The notes: generated by a model not told the origin, from the sequence alone. Positions 39,473 through 48,074 are shown, counted from the first letter of the stretch. The stretch is 64,000 bases of DNA from Bradyrhizobium sp. CB82 (GCF_029714405.1 NZ_CP121651.1:124001-188000), one strand, 5' to 3'. A program made the numbers and translations.

Positions 39473-40029
39473 TTAACCTCCAAGGTTCAATGAACAGTAA
39501 CGGTTGTCTCAGCAACGTGCTTTTCAACACACGCCCGGAATAGCCGATCCCAAGGTCAACGACCGTGATGCGCGTCACTGGAACTTCGACTACATGACGA
39601 AGGTGCTCCTAAGCATCACCGCAGCGAGCAATGTGGCACCGCGGATTGCGACAGCAAGACAGATGCGCGCTGGGATTGAATACGAATCGACGCCGAGCAT
39701 TTCCTAGGAATTGATTGACTATTATCGACGGCAGGCTGCGCAATCTATCGCGGGCGCCAATGAGATCGAGGCCGGACACGGGCCGGCAGGTGACCAACCT
39801 TCAGTGACGCTGCAGGTAATTTGGACGATCGCTGACGATCAATACGGCCGGGCGGCGGCCGCTGGGACTTCTCAACTACGAAAAGCCGGCTAACTATCGC
39901 TCCGTAAGGCAACGATGAACCACGCGTTTAGTTTTGATGAGAAGCGAAAGCGTTCCTGGCGCTCGGCTGTTTATTTTGGGAAACGAGCCCTGAAAGCTGA
40001 GGGGTTGCTATGCGATGGAGGAAATTGCC
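39473..40029. other. Intergenic stretch
   Basis: Frames at 39504-39707 and 39711-39893 lack good starts and families. I see nothing else here. Confidence 0.35.
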
Positions 40030-40152
40030 ATGCTTGTGTTTTGGTTGCCGATCATAATTTTCGAAGCGATGCTTGCAAACTTGAATGAGCGCAAAGCAGG
40101 CGATCCAACGGCGATCGATGGTGCCGCTCGAGTTGCGCTCCGCGATGTGTGA
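40030..40152 (+). CDS. Small hypothetical protein with hydrophobic N terminus
   Basis: A 40-residue frame starting MLVFWLPIIIFEAMLANL with GGAGGAAA about 6 bases upstream. The N-terminal half is a short membrane helix. Its stop codon overlaps the CRP-like site of the next gene. Confidence 0.5.
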   Translation: MLVFWLPIIIFEAMLANLNERKAGDPTAIDGAARVALRDV

Positions 40153-40163
40153 TTAGGATCACG
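40148..40163 (+). promoter_or_regulatory. CRP/FNR-like palindrome upstream of a small gene
   Basis: TGTGATTAGGATCACG, followed at once by GCCCTAACG, lies 67 bp before the start at 40231. The site at 38901 is also followed by GCCCTAACG, somewhat further away. Confidence 0.5.
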
Positions 40164-40230
40164 GCCCTAACGCGTGCCTCGTAGGATTGTCGAGTCGATC
40201 AGTTGTTTGCTGTTCTTCAAGGAGCACACC

Positions 40231-40386
40231 ATGAACGTCGTGATTCAAAGACTTAATGGCCTGTGGCACCTCGTCGTCGGGTCGTGCCAGCTCAGAACTC
40301 CCTTCCTGGAGACGCAGGACCGGGAGCTGGTCGTTACGTACGCCCGACGAGTTTACCCTGGCGCCAAAGTCTTCGAACGCGACTGA
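40231..40386 (+). CDS. Small hypothetical protein
   Basis: A 51-residue protein starting MNVVIQRLNGLWHLVVGSCQ, beta-rich in the first half, ending TYARRVYPGAKVFERD. AAGGAGCA precedes the ATG. Function unknown; the upstream palindrome suggests regulated expression. Confidence 0.65.
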   Translation: MNVVIQRLNGLWHLVVGSCQLRTPFLETQDRELVVTYARRVYPGAKVFERD

Positions 40387-40703
40387 TCTTAACAGCGACG
40401 CACTCGAGCGAATGTTCTCTCGCACTTGAGTGACTGGCAATTTCGCAGAAGAGGCCGCTCTTGGCGCGGAACACTAGGCGCAAATCCTTAGGGCGCGTTT
40501 GGAAAGCGCTGCGATCCGGTCACCGCGGTCGACTTAACGCCATCGCGCCTCCTTTGAAATCACTGTATCGGGACATCTTAGGCGGCGATCGATTGCGCGC
40601 AAACGGCGGCTTTCGCGGACTATCAAGATGCCGCCTTCCGATTTAGGCGACTCCTCGGTGTGCGAGAAATGTTATGGATACATCGCGAAGTGTCCAGACG
40701 AGC
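40387..40703. other. Intergenic stretch
   Basis: No supported gene between the small gene and the caspase gene. Confidence 0.35.
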
Positions 40704-42014
40704 TCAAGGAGCGACGCTCTCGCGCAATCGGAGGAGCTGGGACCGGAGCCGCTCGCAGCCCAATTCCCTCTCGAACTTGGTGATCGCCTCAAGCGTCGGT
40801 TCAGCGCGCACGCTCAGCAACCGCGCCATGTCGCGGGTGCAAGTATCTTCGGAACGGACAGACTCATTCTGTGCCTGCTGCTTCGGAGCCGGTTGCGGCG
40901 CCGCATTTCCGCCAGAAGGCAGAGCGGTATTGCCAACAATACTCTCAAACAGACGCTGTACTTGTGGACGCAGGCGCTTGCAGGCGACCTCGCGTTGGAA
41001 GTTGGTGATTTCGTCCGGCGCAGGGTTGGCGCGCAGACGCGCCAGTCTCGCTTCGTCGCGGACACAGGGGTCCGTATCGGGGGTCGGCTGCGCGGGAAGC
41101 GGCGGCTTGGGCAGTTCCGCCTTCACCGCCGGTGGCGCGCTTGGCGGCGGTGGATTGACCACGACCGGCTTCGGCGGGGCCGGCGCCGGAACTGGCGGAC
41201 GGGCCAGGGGCGGCGATACCGGCGCGACATTTGCTGCACCCAACTGCGGCACTAAGGAGATGGTTGCGCCGCCGAGAGAGCCATAGATGAACGGCTCCTG
41301 CCGTCCACCGGTCATAGTGATAACCTCATCGCGCACGCGGCCAAGCGCGATCCGAACGTCGACACCGGGCTCGGCAAGGTGCCGGAGCAGCGCGGTTGCA
41401 TAGGGACTGTTCCCGCCGTCGCCGTCATAGGAAATCGAGCCGGCCTTCGCCGCGAAGGCCACCAGCGTATCGGCACTGATTTCATCAAGCTTCGCAAGCC
41501 CGCCTCTGGTCGGCGAGCGGCTTGCGGACCGCAGCTTGGCCGCAAACGGGTTGTCGCGGCAGGCGTCGAGGAGTATCAAACGCAGGCGGCGCACCGGTTG
41601 CAGCGCCCAGATGATGCGATCGAGCGCGATAGCCTCATCCTCGACGTCGTAGTCGTGGCTCAGCCTGGCATCCATCGGTATCAGATAATTCATACCGCCG
41701 ATCTCGATGCCGTGGCCGGCGTAATAGACCACCGCGACATCGGCGTCCTCTGCAGTAATGAGAAAATCGCGCACAGTGCGCTTGAAGTCGACGACGCCCA
41801 GATCGTTGCGCGAAATGACGACGTCGAAACCGATAGATTTGAACAGCGCTGCGATCGCTTTGGCGTCGTTGCCGGTATTGGGCAGCGTCGGTGCATTCGT
41901 ATAGGCGGAGATTCCGATCACCAGCGCGACCCGACGCTCCGCTGCGGCCGCATCGGCGAACATCGCGCTGACGATGAGGCAGAGGACGTAGATCAAGAGC
42001 CGGCGCGGTTTCAT
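40704..42014 (-). CDS. Secreted caspase-family (peptidase C14) protein
   Basis: A 436-residue protein. An N-terminal signal (RRLLIYVLCLIVSAMFADAAAA) directs it to the periplasm. The caspase fold (about residues 27-240) has the catalytic dyad His101 (YYAGHGIE) and Cys152 (LLDACRDNPF). The remaining half is Pro-rich (PPKPVVVNPPPPSAPP), followed by two related Cys-containing segments (CVRDEARLARLRANPAPDEI and CTRDMARLLSVRAEPTLEAI). It is 7 bp downstream of the DUF4399 gene, so the two form an operon. Bacterial caspases cut after basic or acidic residues and often act in stress or conflict; the target is unknown. Confidence 0.9.
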   Translation of the reverse strand: MKPRRLLIYVLCLIVSAMFADAAAAERRVALVIGISAYTNAPTLPNTGNDAKAIAALFKSIGFDVVISRNDLGVVDFKRTVRDFLITAEDADVAVVYYAGHGIEIGGMNYLIPMDARLSHDYDVEDEAIALDRIIWALQPVRRLRLILLDACRDNPFAAKLRSASRSPTRGGLAKLDEISADTLVAFAAKAGSISYDGDGGNSPYATALLRHLAEPGVDVRIALGRVRDEVITMTGGRQEPFIYGSLGGATISLVPQLGAANVAPVSPPLARPPVPAPAPPKPVVVNPPPPSAPPAVKAELPKPPLPAQPTPDTDPCVRDEARLARLRANPAPDEITNFQREVACKRLRPQVQRLFESIVGNTALPSGGNAAPQPAPKQQAQNESVRSEDTCTRDMARLLSVRAEPTLEAITKFERELGCERLRSQLLRLRESVAP

Positions 42015-42021
42015 CGCTGCA

Positions 42022-42927
42022 TCAATATCCGTAACTCCGCCAGGAGCGATGGCGGTACTTGCGCTTTCTCGGCGGCTGGCCGCTCTCCGTCACGGTGACG
42101 TTGATGACTTCGGAGAACACTGCTGGATCGTGCGGCACGTGGGCAGAATCGGCGAACAGCAGGCGCAGCTTGTGCTGGCCGATCGGGAGCGTGATCTTCG
42201 CTTCGGTCTGGCCAGCCCCGAAGTGCAGGTGGTTGAAGTCGTTCGGGATCGGTTGGTTGAGTGGAGGCAACTCGGCATCGACAAGCAAATGATGATGGCC
42301 GGTGTTGGGTTTGTCGTAGCCCGCCGGCGCCACGCCCATGTTCAACAAACCGAAACGGATAACCGGGTTCGGAGAAATATAGGAGCCGTTCTTCGGATAG
42401 ATGAAATAGACCTTAGCATCCTTCGGCGAGGGACGACGTCCGCCCGCCGCGGGAGTTGCTTGAGCCATCGCGGGGCCGGTTTGGTCAGCCACTTTGACCT
42501 TGATCCGCTCGGAGATCACCGGCGGCGAATGCGGAACGTGATTCTTATCGGCGAACACCAGCTGCAAGGTGTGCTCGCCGGGCGTCAGCGAAATCTCTGC
42601 CTCGGTCTGTCCAGCGCCGAAATGGAGGTGCTGGAAATCGTTGGGAATCTCGACATTCAGCGGCGGCGTTGGCGAGTCAACGATCAGATGATGGTGACCA
42701 CTGTTGGCGCGGTCCGAACCTGCCGGCGCAACGCCCATGCCATGCAGGCCAAAATGTAGAGTGGTCTTTGTTGGCAGCGTGTCGCCGTCCTTCAAGCCGA
42801 TGAAATAGACGGCCGCCCCAGGCGGCGACGGCGTCGGTCCGCCCGTTTGGGCTTGGGCCCGTGCGGCGTGGCAGAGCATCAAACCGCCGACAAATGGAAC
42901 CAGAACCGATATGAGCAATCGTTGCAT
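42022..42927 (-). CDS. Secreted tandem DUF4399 protein
   Basis: A 301-residue protein with a signal peptide (LLISVLVPFVGGLMLCHAARAQ). Two copies of the DUF4399 domain follow. Each has GMGVAPAG, a GHHHL(I/L)VD strand, IPNDF(Q/N)HLHFGAGQTEA and a final LxLxFADxxHVPHxP. The many conserved His suggest metal binding. A basic tail (RKRKYRHRSW) ends it. ATG 42927 opens the signal and has GGGAAG upstream. Its promoter region is shared with the divergent SUMF1 gene. Confidence 0.85.
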   Translation of the reverse strand: MQRLLISVLVPFVGGLMLCHAARAQAQTGGPTPSPPGAAVYFIGLKDGDTLPTKTTLHFGLHGMGVAPAGSDRANSGHHHLIVDSPTPPLNVEIPNDFQHLHFGAGQTEAEISLTPGEHTLQLVFADKNHVPHSPPVISERIKVKVADQTGPAMAQATPAAGGRRPSPKDAKVYFIYPKNGSYISPNPVIRFGLLNMGVAPAGYDKPNTGHHHLLVDAELPPLNQPIPNDFNHLHFGAGQTEAKITLPIGQHKLRLLFADSAHVPHDPAVFSEVINVTVTESGQPPRKRKYRHRSWRSYGY

Positions 42928-43186
42928 CGTCGCAATCTTCCCAATGCATAGACCACAATCTCGACCGCAGGAGCCGCGGGAATCTGAAATAATTGCAAAC
43001 ATCGATAATATGCCCGTCGGGCAAAACGAACGGGGATGAAACGATATTCCTTTGCCGCCCAATGTAAACCAAAATCCTGCGGCGCGACCGTCGCCTTGCC
43101 GGTCGCGGCCGAATGAAGCATTCTATGCCACATTGAATGTGACGTGTGCATACTCCCGATCGTTCGAGCCGACCGGAGATCACAAG

Positions 43187-44059
43187 ATGAAATCCGCCGT
43201 CTTGTCTGTGATTTTTCTCACAGCGCTATTTGCAAGTACTGCGGCAAGCGCCCAGCGAGGGTTGAGCAGCGGTCCGTCTGGCGACCCACGGTCCGCGTCA
43301 TCCGACACCAGGGTGGCTCAACAACAGGGCGCCAGTCTGGATCCTGGAGAGCTGTTTCGCGATTGCGATAACTGCCCCGAGCTCGTGGTCGTGCCGCCGG
43401 GAGATTTCGTGATGGGATCCAGTGACACGCCTTATGAGAAGCCCGAGCACCTGATCAGCATTCGCAAGCCATTCGCCATCGGGCGTCGCGAGGTGACCTT
43501 CGCGGAGTGGGATCTGTGCGCCGATACCGGCACGTGCAAAGTGCGCCCGGAGGATCACGGCTGGGGGCGCGGCGACCGCCCAGTAATCAATGTCAGCTGG
43601 GAGGACGCCAAACTGTTCGTCGCCTGGCTGTCGCAGAAGACCGGACAAAAATACCGTCTGCCCAGCGAAGCGGAATGGGAGTATGCCGCGCGCGCGGGGA
43701 CCAAAACGCCATTCTGGTGGGGCAGAGAGGCCGGCGCGGGTCATGCGCAATGCGACGGCTGTGGTAGTCCGATCAAGCAGCAGGTCGTGCCAGCGGGCTC
43801 GTTCCGGCCAAATGGCTTTGGGCTCTACGACACTTCTGGCAATGCTGCGGAATGGGTCGAGGATTGCTGGAACGATTCCTATCGCAATGCGCCGAAGGAC
43901 GCGTCGCCTTGGACGTCGGGCGACTGCCGCCTGCGGGTGCTGCGCGGGGGCAACTTCCTCAGCAAGGCCAGCGACGTCAGATCTTCGGCGAGGTTTCGCT
44001 ACGACATTGACGTGCGTTACTACGCCAACGGCTTTCGCGTCGTTCGGGAGTTGCCGTAA
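43187..44059 (+). CDS. Secreted SUMF1/FGE-sulfatase-domain protein
   Basis: A 290-residue protein with a signal peptide (MKSAVLSVIFLTALFASTAASAQ) after a GGAG site. The formylglycine-generating-enzyme-like domain fills about residues 65-290: VVVPPGDFVMGSS, PFAIGRREVTFAEW, RPVINVSWEDAKLFVAWLS, YRLPSEAEWEYAARAGT, GLYDTSGNAAEWVED and RVLRGGNF to FRVVREL. The paired Cys of true FGE are not obvious, so it is more likely a binding or scaffold version. The gene pairs with 44062 in an operon and diverges from DUF4399-caspase. Confidence 0.9.
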   Translation: MKSAVLSVIFLTALFASTAASAQRGLSSGPSGDPRSASSDTRVAQQQGASLDPGELFRDCDNCPELVVVPPGDFVMGSSDTPYEKPEHLISIRKPFAIGRREVTFAEWDLCADTGTCKVRPEDHGWGRGDRPVINVSWEDAKLFVAWLSQKTGQKYRLPSEAEWEYAARAGTKTPFWWGREAGAGHAQCDGCGSPIKQQVVPAGSFRPNGFGLYDTSGNAAEWVEDCWNDSYRNAPKDASPWTSGDCRLRVLRGGNFLSKASDVRSSARFRYDIDVRYYANGFRVVRELP

Positions 44060-44061
44060 TC

Positions 44062-44463
44062 ATGCCGCGCGCAGAAACAATGCGCGCGATCGTCGTGGCG
44101 ATACTTGTGTTGCTTGCTGCAGTTCCTGCCGCTTGGGCGCAGTCCTACTCCGCAAGCGGGCAAATCGGCTATCTGCACGAATGGGAGATAACGGGAAATC
44201 TCGCGAAAACGGTTGCGCGTCTAGGTGAAGAATATTCAGGGACGATCACGCTGCGCCATGTCGGCCTGTGCAGCGTCAACGGCGTAGAGCAAAAGCAGGC
44301 GCGCATGCAGCTGAAAGTTTCGTCCGGGCGGCTGGAAGGTATGTTGATCATGGACGAGGATCAATGCCGCATTGTCGCATCTGGATCATCAGGCTCGGGA
44401 CTGTTGATCTGCGGCAGCGGCCAAAACGTTCCGATCAATCTCCTGATCGGCAAAAGCGATTGA
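44062..44463 (+). CDS. Secreted hypothetical protein
   Basis: A 133-residue protein with a signal peptide ending near AWAQSYS. It starts 2 bp after the SUMF1 stop codon, so it is co-transcribed. The mature part is beta-rich with three Cys (GLCSVNG, DEDQCRIV, LLICGSGQ). No family recognised. Confidence 0.75.
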   Translation: MPRAETMRAIVVAILVLLAAVPAAWAQSYSASGQIGYLHEWEITGNLAKTVARLGEEYSGTITLRHVGLCSVNGVEQKQARMQLKVSSGRLEGMLIMDEDQCRIVASGSSGSGLLICGSGQNVPINLLIGKSD

Positions 44464-44491
44464 GGCCGTAGCGGCTGATCGCGCGCTATTT

Positions 44492-45545
44492 TAGAGCGGT
44501 AGCCCATCTTACTGAATCGTTGGGGATTCCCAAATCAGCGGTTTCCTGATTCAAGCTGTTGGCCGGGACCGGAGGCCGGCGAGCATGGCGAAACCGTTGT
44601 CGATGGATCTTCGCGAACGTGTTCTTAGCTGTATTGAGAGCGGCGTTTCAGGCCGGCAGGCTGCTGAGCGATTTGGAGTGAGCCCGGCCAGCGTAAGCCG
44701 TTGGCGAACGCGCGAGCGGGAGCAAGGCGATGCTCTGCCAAAGGCTCAAGGCGGTGATCGCAAATCGCACCGGATCGATGCTCACCAGGCGGCGATCATA
44801 GCTTTGCTCGAGGCGTCGCCCGATATCACCATTGAGGAATTGCGGCACAGCTTGAGCAAACAAGGCCTATCCTTTGGCTATGGCACGATCCGCCGCTTCT
44901 TCGAACGTCACAAGATCACGCGCAAAAAAAGACTGCCCATGCCGCAGAGCAGAACCGTCCGGACGTTTTGAAGGACCGCGAGGCTTGGCGCGAGAGCCAG
45001 GACAAGCTCGACCGGGATCGCCTCGTCTTCATTGATGAGACTTGGGCATCGACCAACATGGCGCGAACACACGGCCGCTGCCGGCGCGGTGAACGCCTGC
45101 GGGCCAGCATTCCTCACGGTCACTGGAAAACGACAACCTGCGTAGCCGCCCTCACCACGAACGGCATCATCGCTCCATGGGTGCTCGATGGCCCCATCAA
45201 CCGCGACGCCTTTGAGACCTATGTCGAAAAAGTGCTCGTCCCCGAGCTGCCGGAACACGCCATCGTCATCATGGACAACCTGTCCAGCCACAAAGGACCA
45301 CGCATACGCAAGATGATCGAGGCGGCCGGCGCCACGCTCCTCTATCTCCCGCCCTACAGCCCCGACCTCAATCCGATTGAGAACGCCTTCGCCAAGCTCA
45401 AAGCACACTTGCGAAAGGCCGCCGAACGGACCATCGGCGGCCTTTGGGATGCGATCGGGCGCATCGTCGACACCTACACGCCCGCAGAGTCTAGGAACTA
45501 CTTCGCCGCCGCCGGCTATTTGCAATCTGATCGGCTAACGCTCTA
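44492..45545 (+). mobile_element. IS630-family insertion sequence
   Basis: TA dinucleotides at 44492-44493 and 45544-45545 flank the element, as expected for IS630. The ends TAGAGCGGTAGCC and the complement of the right end, TAGAGCGTTAGCC, form the inverted repeat. Rejoining the flanks restores GCGCGCT...AGCGCGC, so the target was the loop of a hairpin. Confidence 0.88.
44585..44971 (+). CDS. IS630 transposase, upstream reading frame
   Basis: A 128-residue N-terminal part with a helix-turn-helix: MDLRERVLSCIESGVSGRQA and ERFGVSPASVSRW, then a second HTH (IEELRHSLSKQG). It ends shortly after a run of seven A followed by G (codons CGC AAA AAA AGA). A -1 slip there moves the ribosome into the DDE frame, giving KKTAHAAEQNRPDVLKDREA. 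Such programmed slips are usual in IS630. Confidence 0.85.
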   Translation: MAKPLSMDLRERVLSCIESGVSGRQAAERFGVSPASVSRWRTREREQGDALPKAQGGDRKSHRIDAHQAAIIALLEASPDITIEELRHSLSKQGLSFGYGTIRRFFERHKITRKKRLPMPQSRTVRTF

Positions 45546-45546
45546 G
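44968..45546 (+). CDS. IS630 transposase, DDE reading frame
   Basis: A 192-residue catalytic part with the three acidic residues in LVFIDETWASTNM, IVIMDNLSSHKG and SPDLNPIENAFAKLK. It follows the upstream frame by a -1 frameshift at A7G. The frame has its own ATG at the overlap, but the fusion is the probable active transposase. No stops. Confidence 0.88.
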   Translation: MKDREAWRESQDKLDRDRLVFIDETWASTNMARTHGRCRRGERLRASIPHGHWKTTTCVAALTTNGIIAPWVLDGPINRDAFETYVEKVLVPELPEHAIVIMDNLSSHKGPRIRKMIEAAGATLLYLPPYSPDLNPIENAFAKLKAHLRKAAERTIGGLWDAIGRIVDTYTPAESRNYFAAAGYLQSDRLTL

Positions 45547-45904
45547 AGCGCGCGTTTTCCGAAGTGCTGCTTGCTCGCCGCCCAGTAGTCCACGACTACT
45601 TGGATGCCGGCGCCCGCGCCAACACAGGCTCCTGCGGCCGCGACTGGCTCGGCTGCTCCGCCTAATCCGCAAACTCCATTTCGATTAGAGAGGCGCTACA
45701 CGACTCTACAAGAGCTTACGTGGTCATTCTTTCCCAAATATACCTTTTGGAACCGTAAGCTGTTCTTGAGATTGTGTCCGGGCTGCGGCGGAAGCGCCAT
45801 TGGGCGAGTATCGCTCCGGCGAAGGCACGCCGGATGATTGCTGTCGTGATCGCATTCACCCACTGACGAAGAAGTGATGGCAGCTCTGACGGCATGGCAT
45901 CCTC
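45547..45904. other. Intergenic stretch with a Gly/Ala-rich open remnant
   Basis: No intact gene. On the minus strand a 50-codon open stretch without a start (45695 to 45543) reads GLGGAAEPVAAAGACVGAGA and then IQVVVDYWAASKQHFGK, ending in the IS630 end. It has the composition of a glycine-zipper bacteriocin core, but this is weak. Confidence 0.3.
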
Positions 45905-46138
45905 TCAATGCGGCCTGCCGAGCACGAATGCGAACGGCAGAACGAAAATCTCGTCGCCGGCCTCATCGCTGACGTGCAGGGCCCACTGACGCCAATCTTC
46001 CAGGTTGGCGGCTGCGACGAGGGATCGCACCCTGCAGGTGGCCTCCTCACACGCCTCGATCAGGTCGGATACGAATGTACCGCGACGATCCATCAGTACC
46101 TCCTTAGCGTTCGAGCAATGAAAATAGACCTGAGCCAT
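45905..46138 (-). CDS. DUF6894-family small protein
   Basis: A 77-residue protein starting MAQVYFHCSNAKEVLMDRRG, with DLIEACEEATCRVRSLV and a final WALHVSDEAGDEIFVLPFAF. This layout matches the DUF6894 family, abundant in Bradyrhizobium. AAGGAGG lies 5 bases before the ATG. Function unknown. Confidence 0.85.
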   Translation of the reverse strand: MAQVYFHCSNAKEVLMDRRGTFVSDLIEACEEATCRVRSLVAAANLEDWRQWALHVSDEAGDEIFVLPFAFVLGRPH

Positions 46139-46593
46139 GTACGCCTCCTTGCAACATCCGGGTGAGCAAGCTCGACCCTACGTGTCGGAGTCATACTTGG
46201 CCGCAAAAGGGATTATCCGTGATCATCCGCACATGGTGCGGTTTGGATGCCTCTTGGGTCCGTGAGCGGTCCGGCCTCAAATTACGCGCACCGCTCATCC
46301 ACGGACGAGGCATGGATCCACGTCAGCGCTCGAGTCGAGATCGACGGGACCTAGGTACAATAGACGGCTGCCGCGGAGGCTTCGGCTCGCCCGCCGCCGT
46401 TGGAAACGGAGGCGTTGCCGGCAGAGATAGCAAGAACTGCGTCCATGCGCATTGGTTTGAAGTTCATCTTGCAGTGCTTGCAAACGCGATACCGAAAAGA
46501 AGCTCGGAGGCCTGTATTGATGGTGGCGGGGGCTGAATCGCCCCGCCGTGAATTACAGAGGCCGTACGATGATTTCTACATCCATCGGCTAGT
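46139..46593. other. Intergenic stretch
   Basis: Frames at 46162-46536 and 46400-46597 on the plus strand have no family and no good ribosome site; I do not support them. Confidence 0.35.
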
Positions 46594-46737
46594 CTAGGTC
46601 GCCATCCCGCGGCAATAAATAGAACCCACGGCCATTTCTGCGCGGTGCAGCGGTGGCCTTAAGTTGGTCATGAACACCACGAAGCACAGCGCTCCGATCG
46701 CGAAGATGATAAGACTAACAATGTAGTTCAGGTTCAT
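46594..46737 (-). CDS. Small membrane protein
   Basis: A 47-residue protein starting MNLNYIVSLIIFAIGALCFV, one membrane span and a short tail. GAGG lies about 7 bases upstream. A CRP-like palindrome lies 80 bp before the start at 46817-46830. Confidence 0.55.
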   Translation of the reverse strand: MNLNYIVSLIIFAIGALCFVVFMTNLRPPLHRAEMAVGSIYCRGMAT

Positions 46738-46816
46738 CTGTGTGCCTCGTCGCCCTTTTAACGGCTGCATCATGCAGCCATGAGCCGGACCATAAGGAGA
46801 TCAACCCGAATCTTCC

Positions 46817-46830
46817 GTGACGGCGCTCAC
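46817..46830 (-). promoter_or_regulatory. CRP-like palindrome
   Basis: GTGACGGCGCTCAC (GTGA-N6-TCAC), 80 bp before the small membrane protein gene on the minus strand. It is also about 200 bp before the site of the first array peptide. Confidence 0.45.
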
Positions 46831-47028
46831 AATGTCGAAAATTGTTCCATCTACCTCGACACCTTGGCCGTCAGCACGCGTGCAATCTTGTTGCGCTCGA
46901 CATCGACCGGACGGCATTAGCGGCCCTCTGCCTGGCCTTGGCTTACCCTTGCGCTTACCGGCGGCAGTCTTCGTTGTGTGCGACGGCCGCGAGCATGTCG
47001 AGCCGTGAGCGCGTTACCATTGCCGCCC

Positions 47029-47042
47029 GTGATTTCCGTCAC
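47029..47042 (+). promoter_or_regulatory. CRP/FNR-like box of array peptide C
   Basis: GTGATTTCCGTCAC followed by AGATAGAAAA. The same block precedes every other peptide in the array. The second shared block GAGCCAGACGTTGTTCA lies at about 47072-47088. The start codon is 71 bp after the box, about 30 bp closer than in the other copies. Confidence 0.6.
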
Positions 47043-47113
47043 AGATAGAAAAGCCACCCTCCGGTATGGTTCGAGCCAGACGTTGTTCATTGCAACCCCT
47101 GAGGAGGGAATAC

Positions 47114-47449
47114 ATGAGTGAAATGCGTGAACTGATCGATACGGAACTCGACGCCGTGAGTGGAGGTCATCACGGGGATTGCGGCGGACATCAGGCGCCC
47201 TTGGACCGGATGGACGCCGTGTGGGGAGGTCATCACGGGCATTACGGAGGACATCAGGCGCTCTTCGACCGGGTGGGGCTCTTCGACTTCGGCAATGTGG
47301 GCAATTCCAACTTCGGCAATATCGTCAATTTCGGCAATATCGTCATAGAGGAGAACATTACCGTGCAGATTGGTGTGGCTGTCGGCAGTAACGCCACCGT
47401 TGCGAACTTCGGTGGTCTTCAGACGACGAACTTCAGCGCTATCGCCTAA
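47114..47449 (+). CDS. Double-glycine-leader peptide precursor, type C (His/Gly-rich)
   Basis: A 111-residue precursor. The leader MSEMRELIDTELDAVSGG is of the ELxxV(S)GG type cut by C39 peptidases. The core starts HHGDCGGHQ. A 21-residue tandem repeat (from DAVSGGHHG and DAVWGGHHG, residues about 13-54) brings a second GG motif. The rest is Asn/Phe/Gly-rich (NFGNIVNFGNIVIEENITVQ) and ends [16 protein letters not shown], related to the type B core. GGAGGG precedes the ATG. The His clusters could bind metal, and the NFG repeats could favour beta assembly. Probable export by the C39-ABC system at 58-60 kb. Confidence 0.8.
   Translation: MSEMRELIDTELDAVSGGHHGDCGGHQAPLDRMDAVWGGHHGHYGGHQALFDRVGLFDFGNVGNSNFGNIVNFGNIVIEENITVQIGVAVGSNATVANFGGLQTTNFSAIA
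47150..47275 (+). repeat. 63-bp tandem duplication inside peptide C
   Basis: Two 63-bp units (47150-47212 and 47213-47275), in frame, each encoding DAVxGGHHGxxGGHQA and a following DR pair. The unit copies the leader cleavage motif with the start of the core. Confidence 0.8.
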
Positions 47450-48074
47450 ATTGCGGGTGCCCGCACACTCCTTGGCTGCTCCCGAGGTGTGCAGGCATTC
47501 CGCAATTTATGCGATCGTGGACATGTTCGCCTCACCGAGCATCTGGTGTCGAGACCCTTCCCGAAATGCCTTGAGCGACCCGCGCCAGGATGCTCGCGAT
47601 TACGATCGCGATGAAAGAGTGGCCCGCCATTTGTGGCGGGCCCTGAAGGAGGCTCTCGAGTCTCAAGGGATCTCTCCCTGCAGCCGCGCCAGCGAGTTAG
47701 CGTGCCCGTGGCGGTTGGTTCTTGCCCGATCTCAGGGTGGGAGGCCCCTCAGCGCGCACCACAGCAGGGTGGGTGGCCTCCTCAGCGCCCACCCTGCATT
47801 CCCTTAGGCCAATGCTACGTTTTGGTTTAGCTGTTGCTCGGCTGCATGGCGGTCTTCCCGGATGATCTGATGCTGCCAAGCTAATCTTCCGATTGCCATG
47901 GCCGCAACAACAGAAACGCCCGGTGGACACTACACAGCTGTGTTCAGCTGCTCGAGCTTCTCAGAGCAAATCCTGACAGTCTCACCACGCGGCCATTCCT
48001 GACCATCGGTTCGCGTTGACGCGAAATCTTACGTCCTCGCAATTGCTTTTCCCTCCAATGCTATAGGGTTGAGC
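47450..48074. other. Intergenic stretch after peptide C
   Basis: It begins with a weak hairpin of the kind seen after other array peptides (GCCCGCACACTCC...GAGGTGTGC). No supported gene follows. Confidence 0.35.

Noticed and set aside
40660..41286. Gly/Ala-rich frames on the plus strand at 40660-41286
   Set aside because: They are shadows of the Pro-rich C-terminal half of the caspase gene on the other strand.
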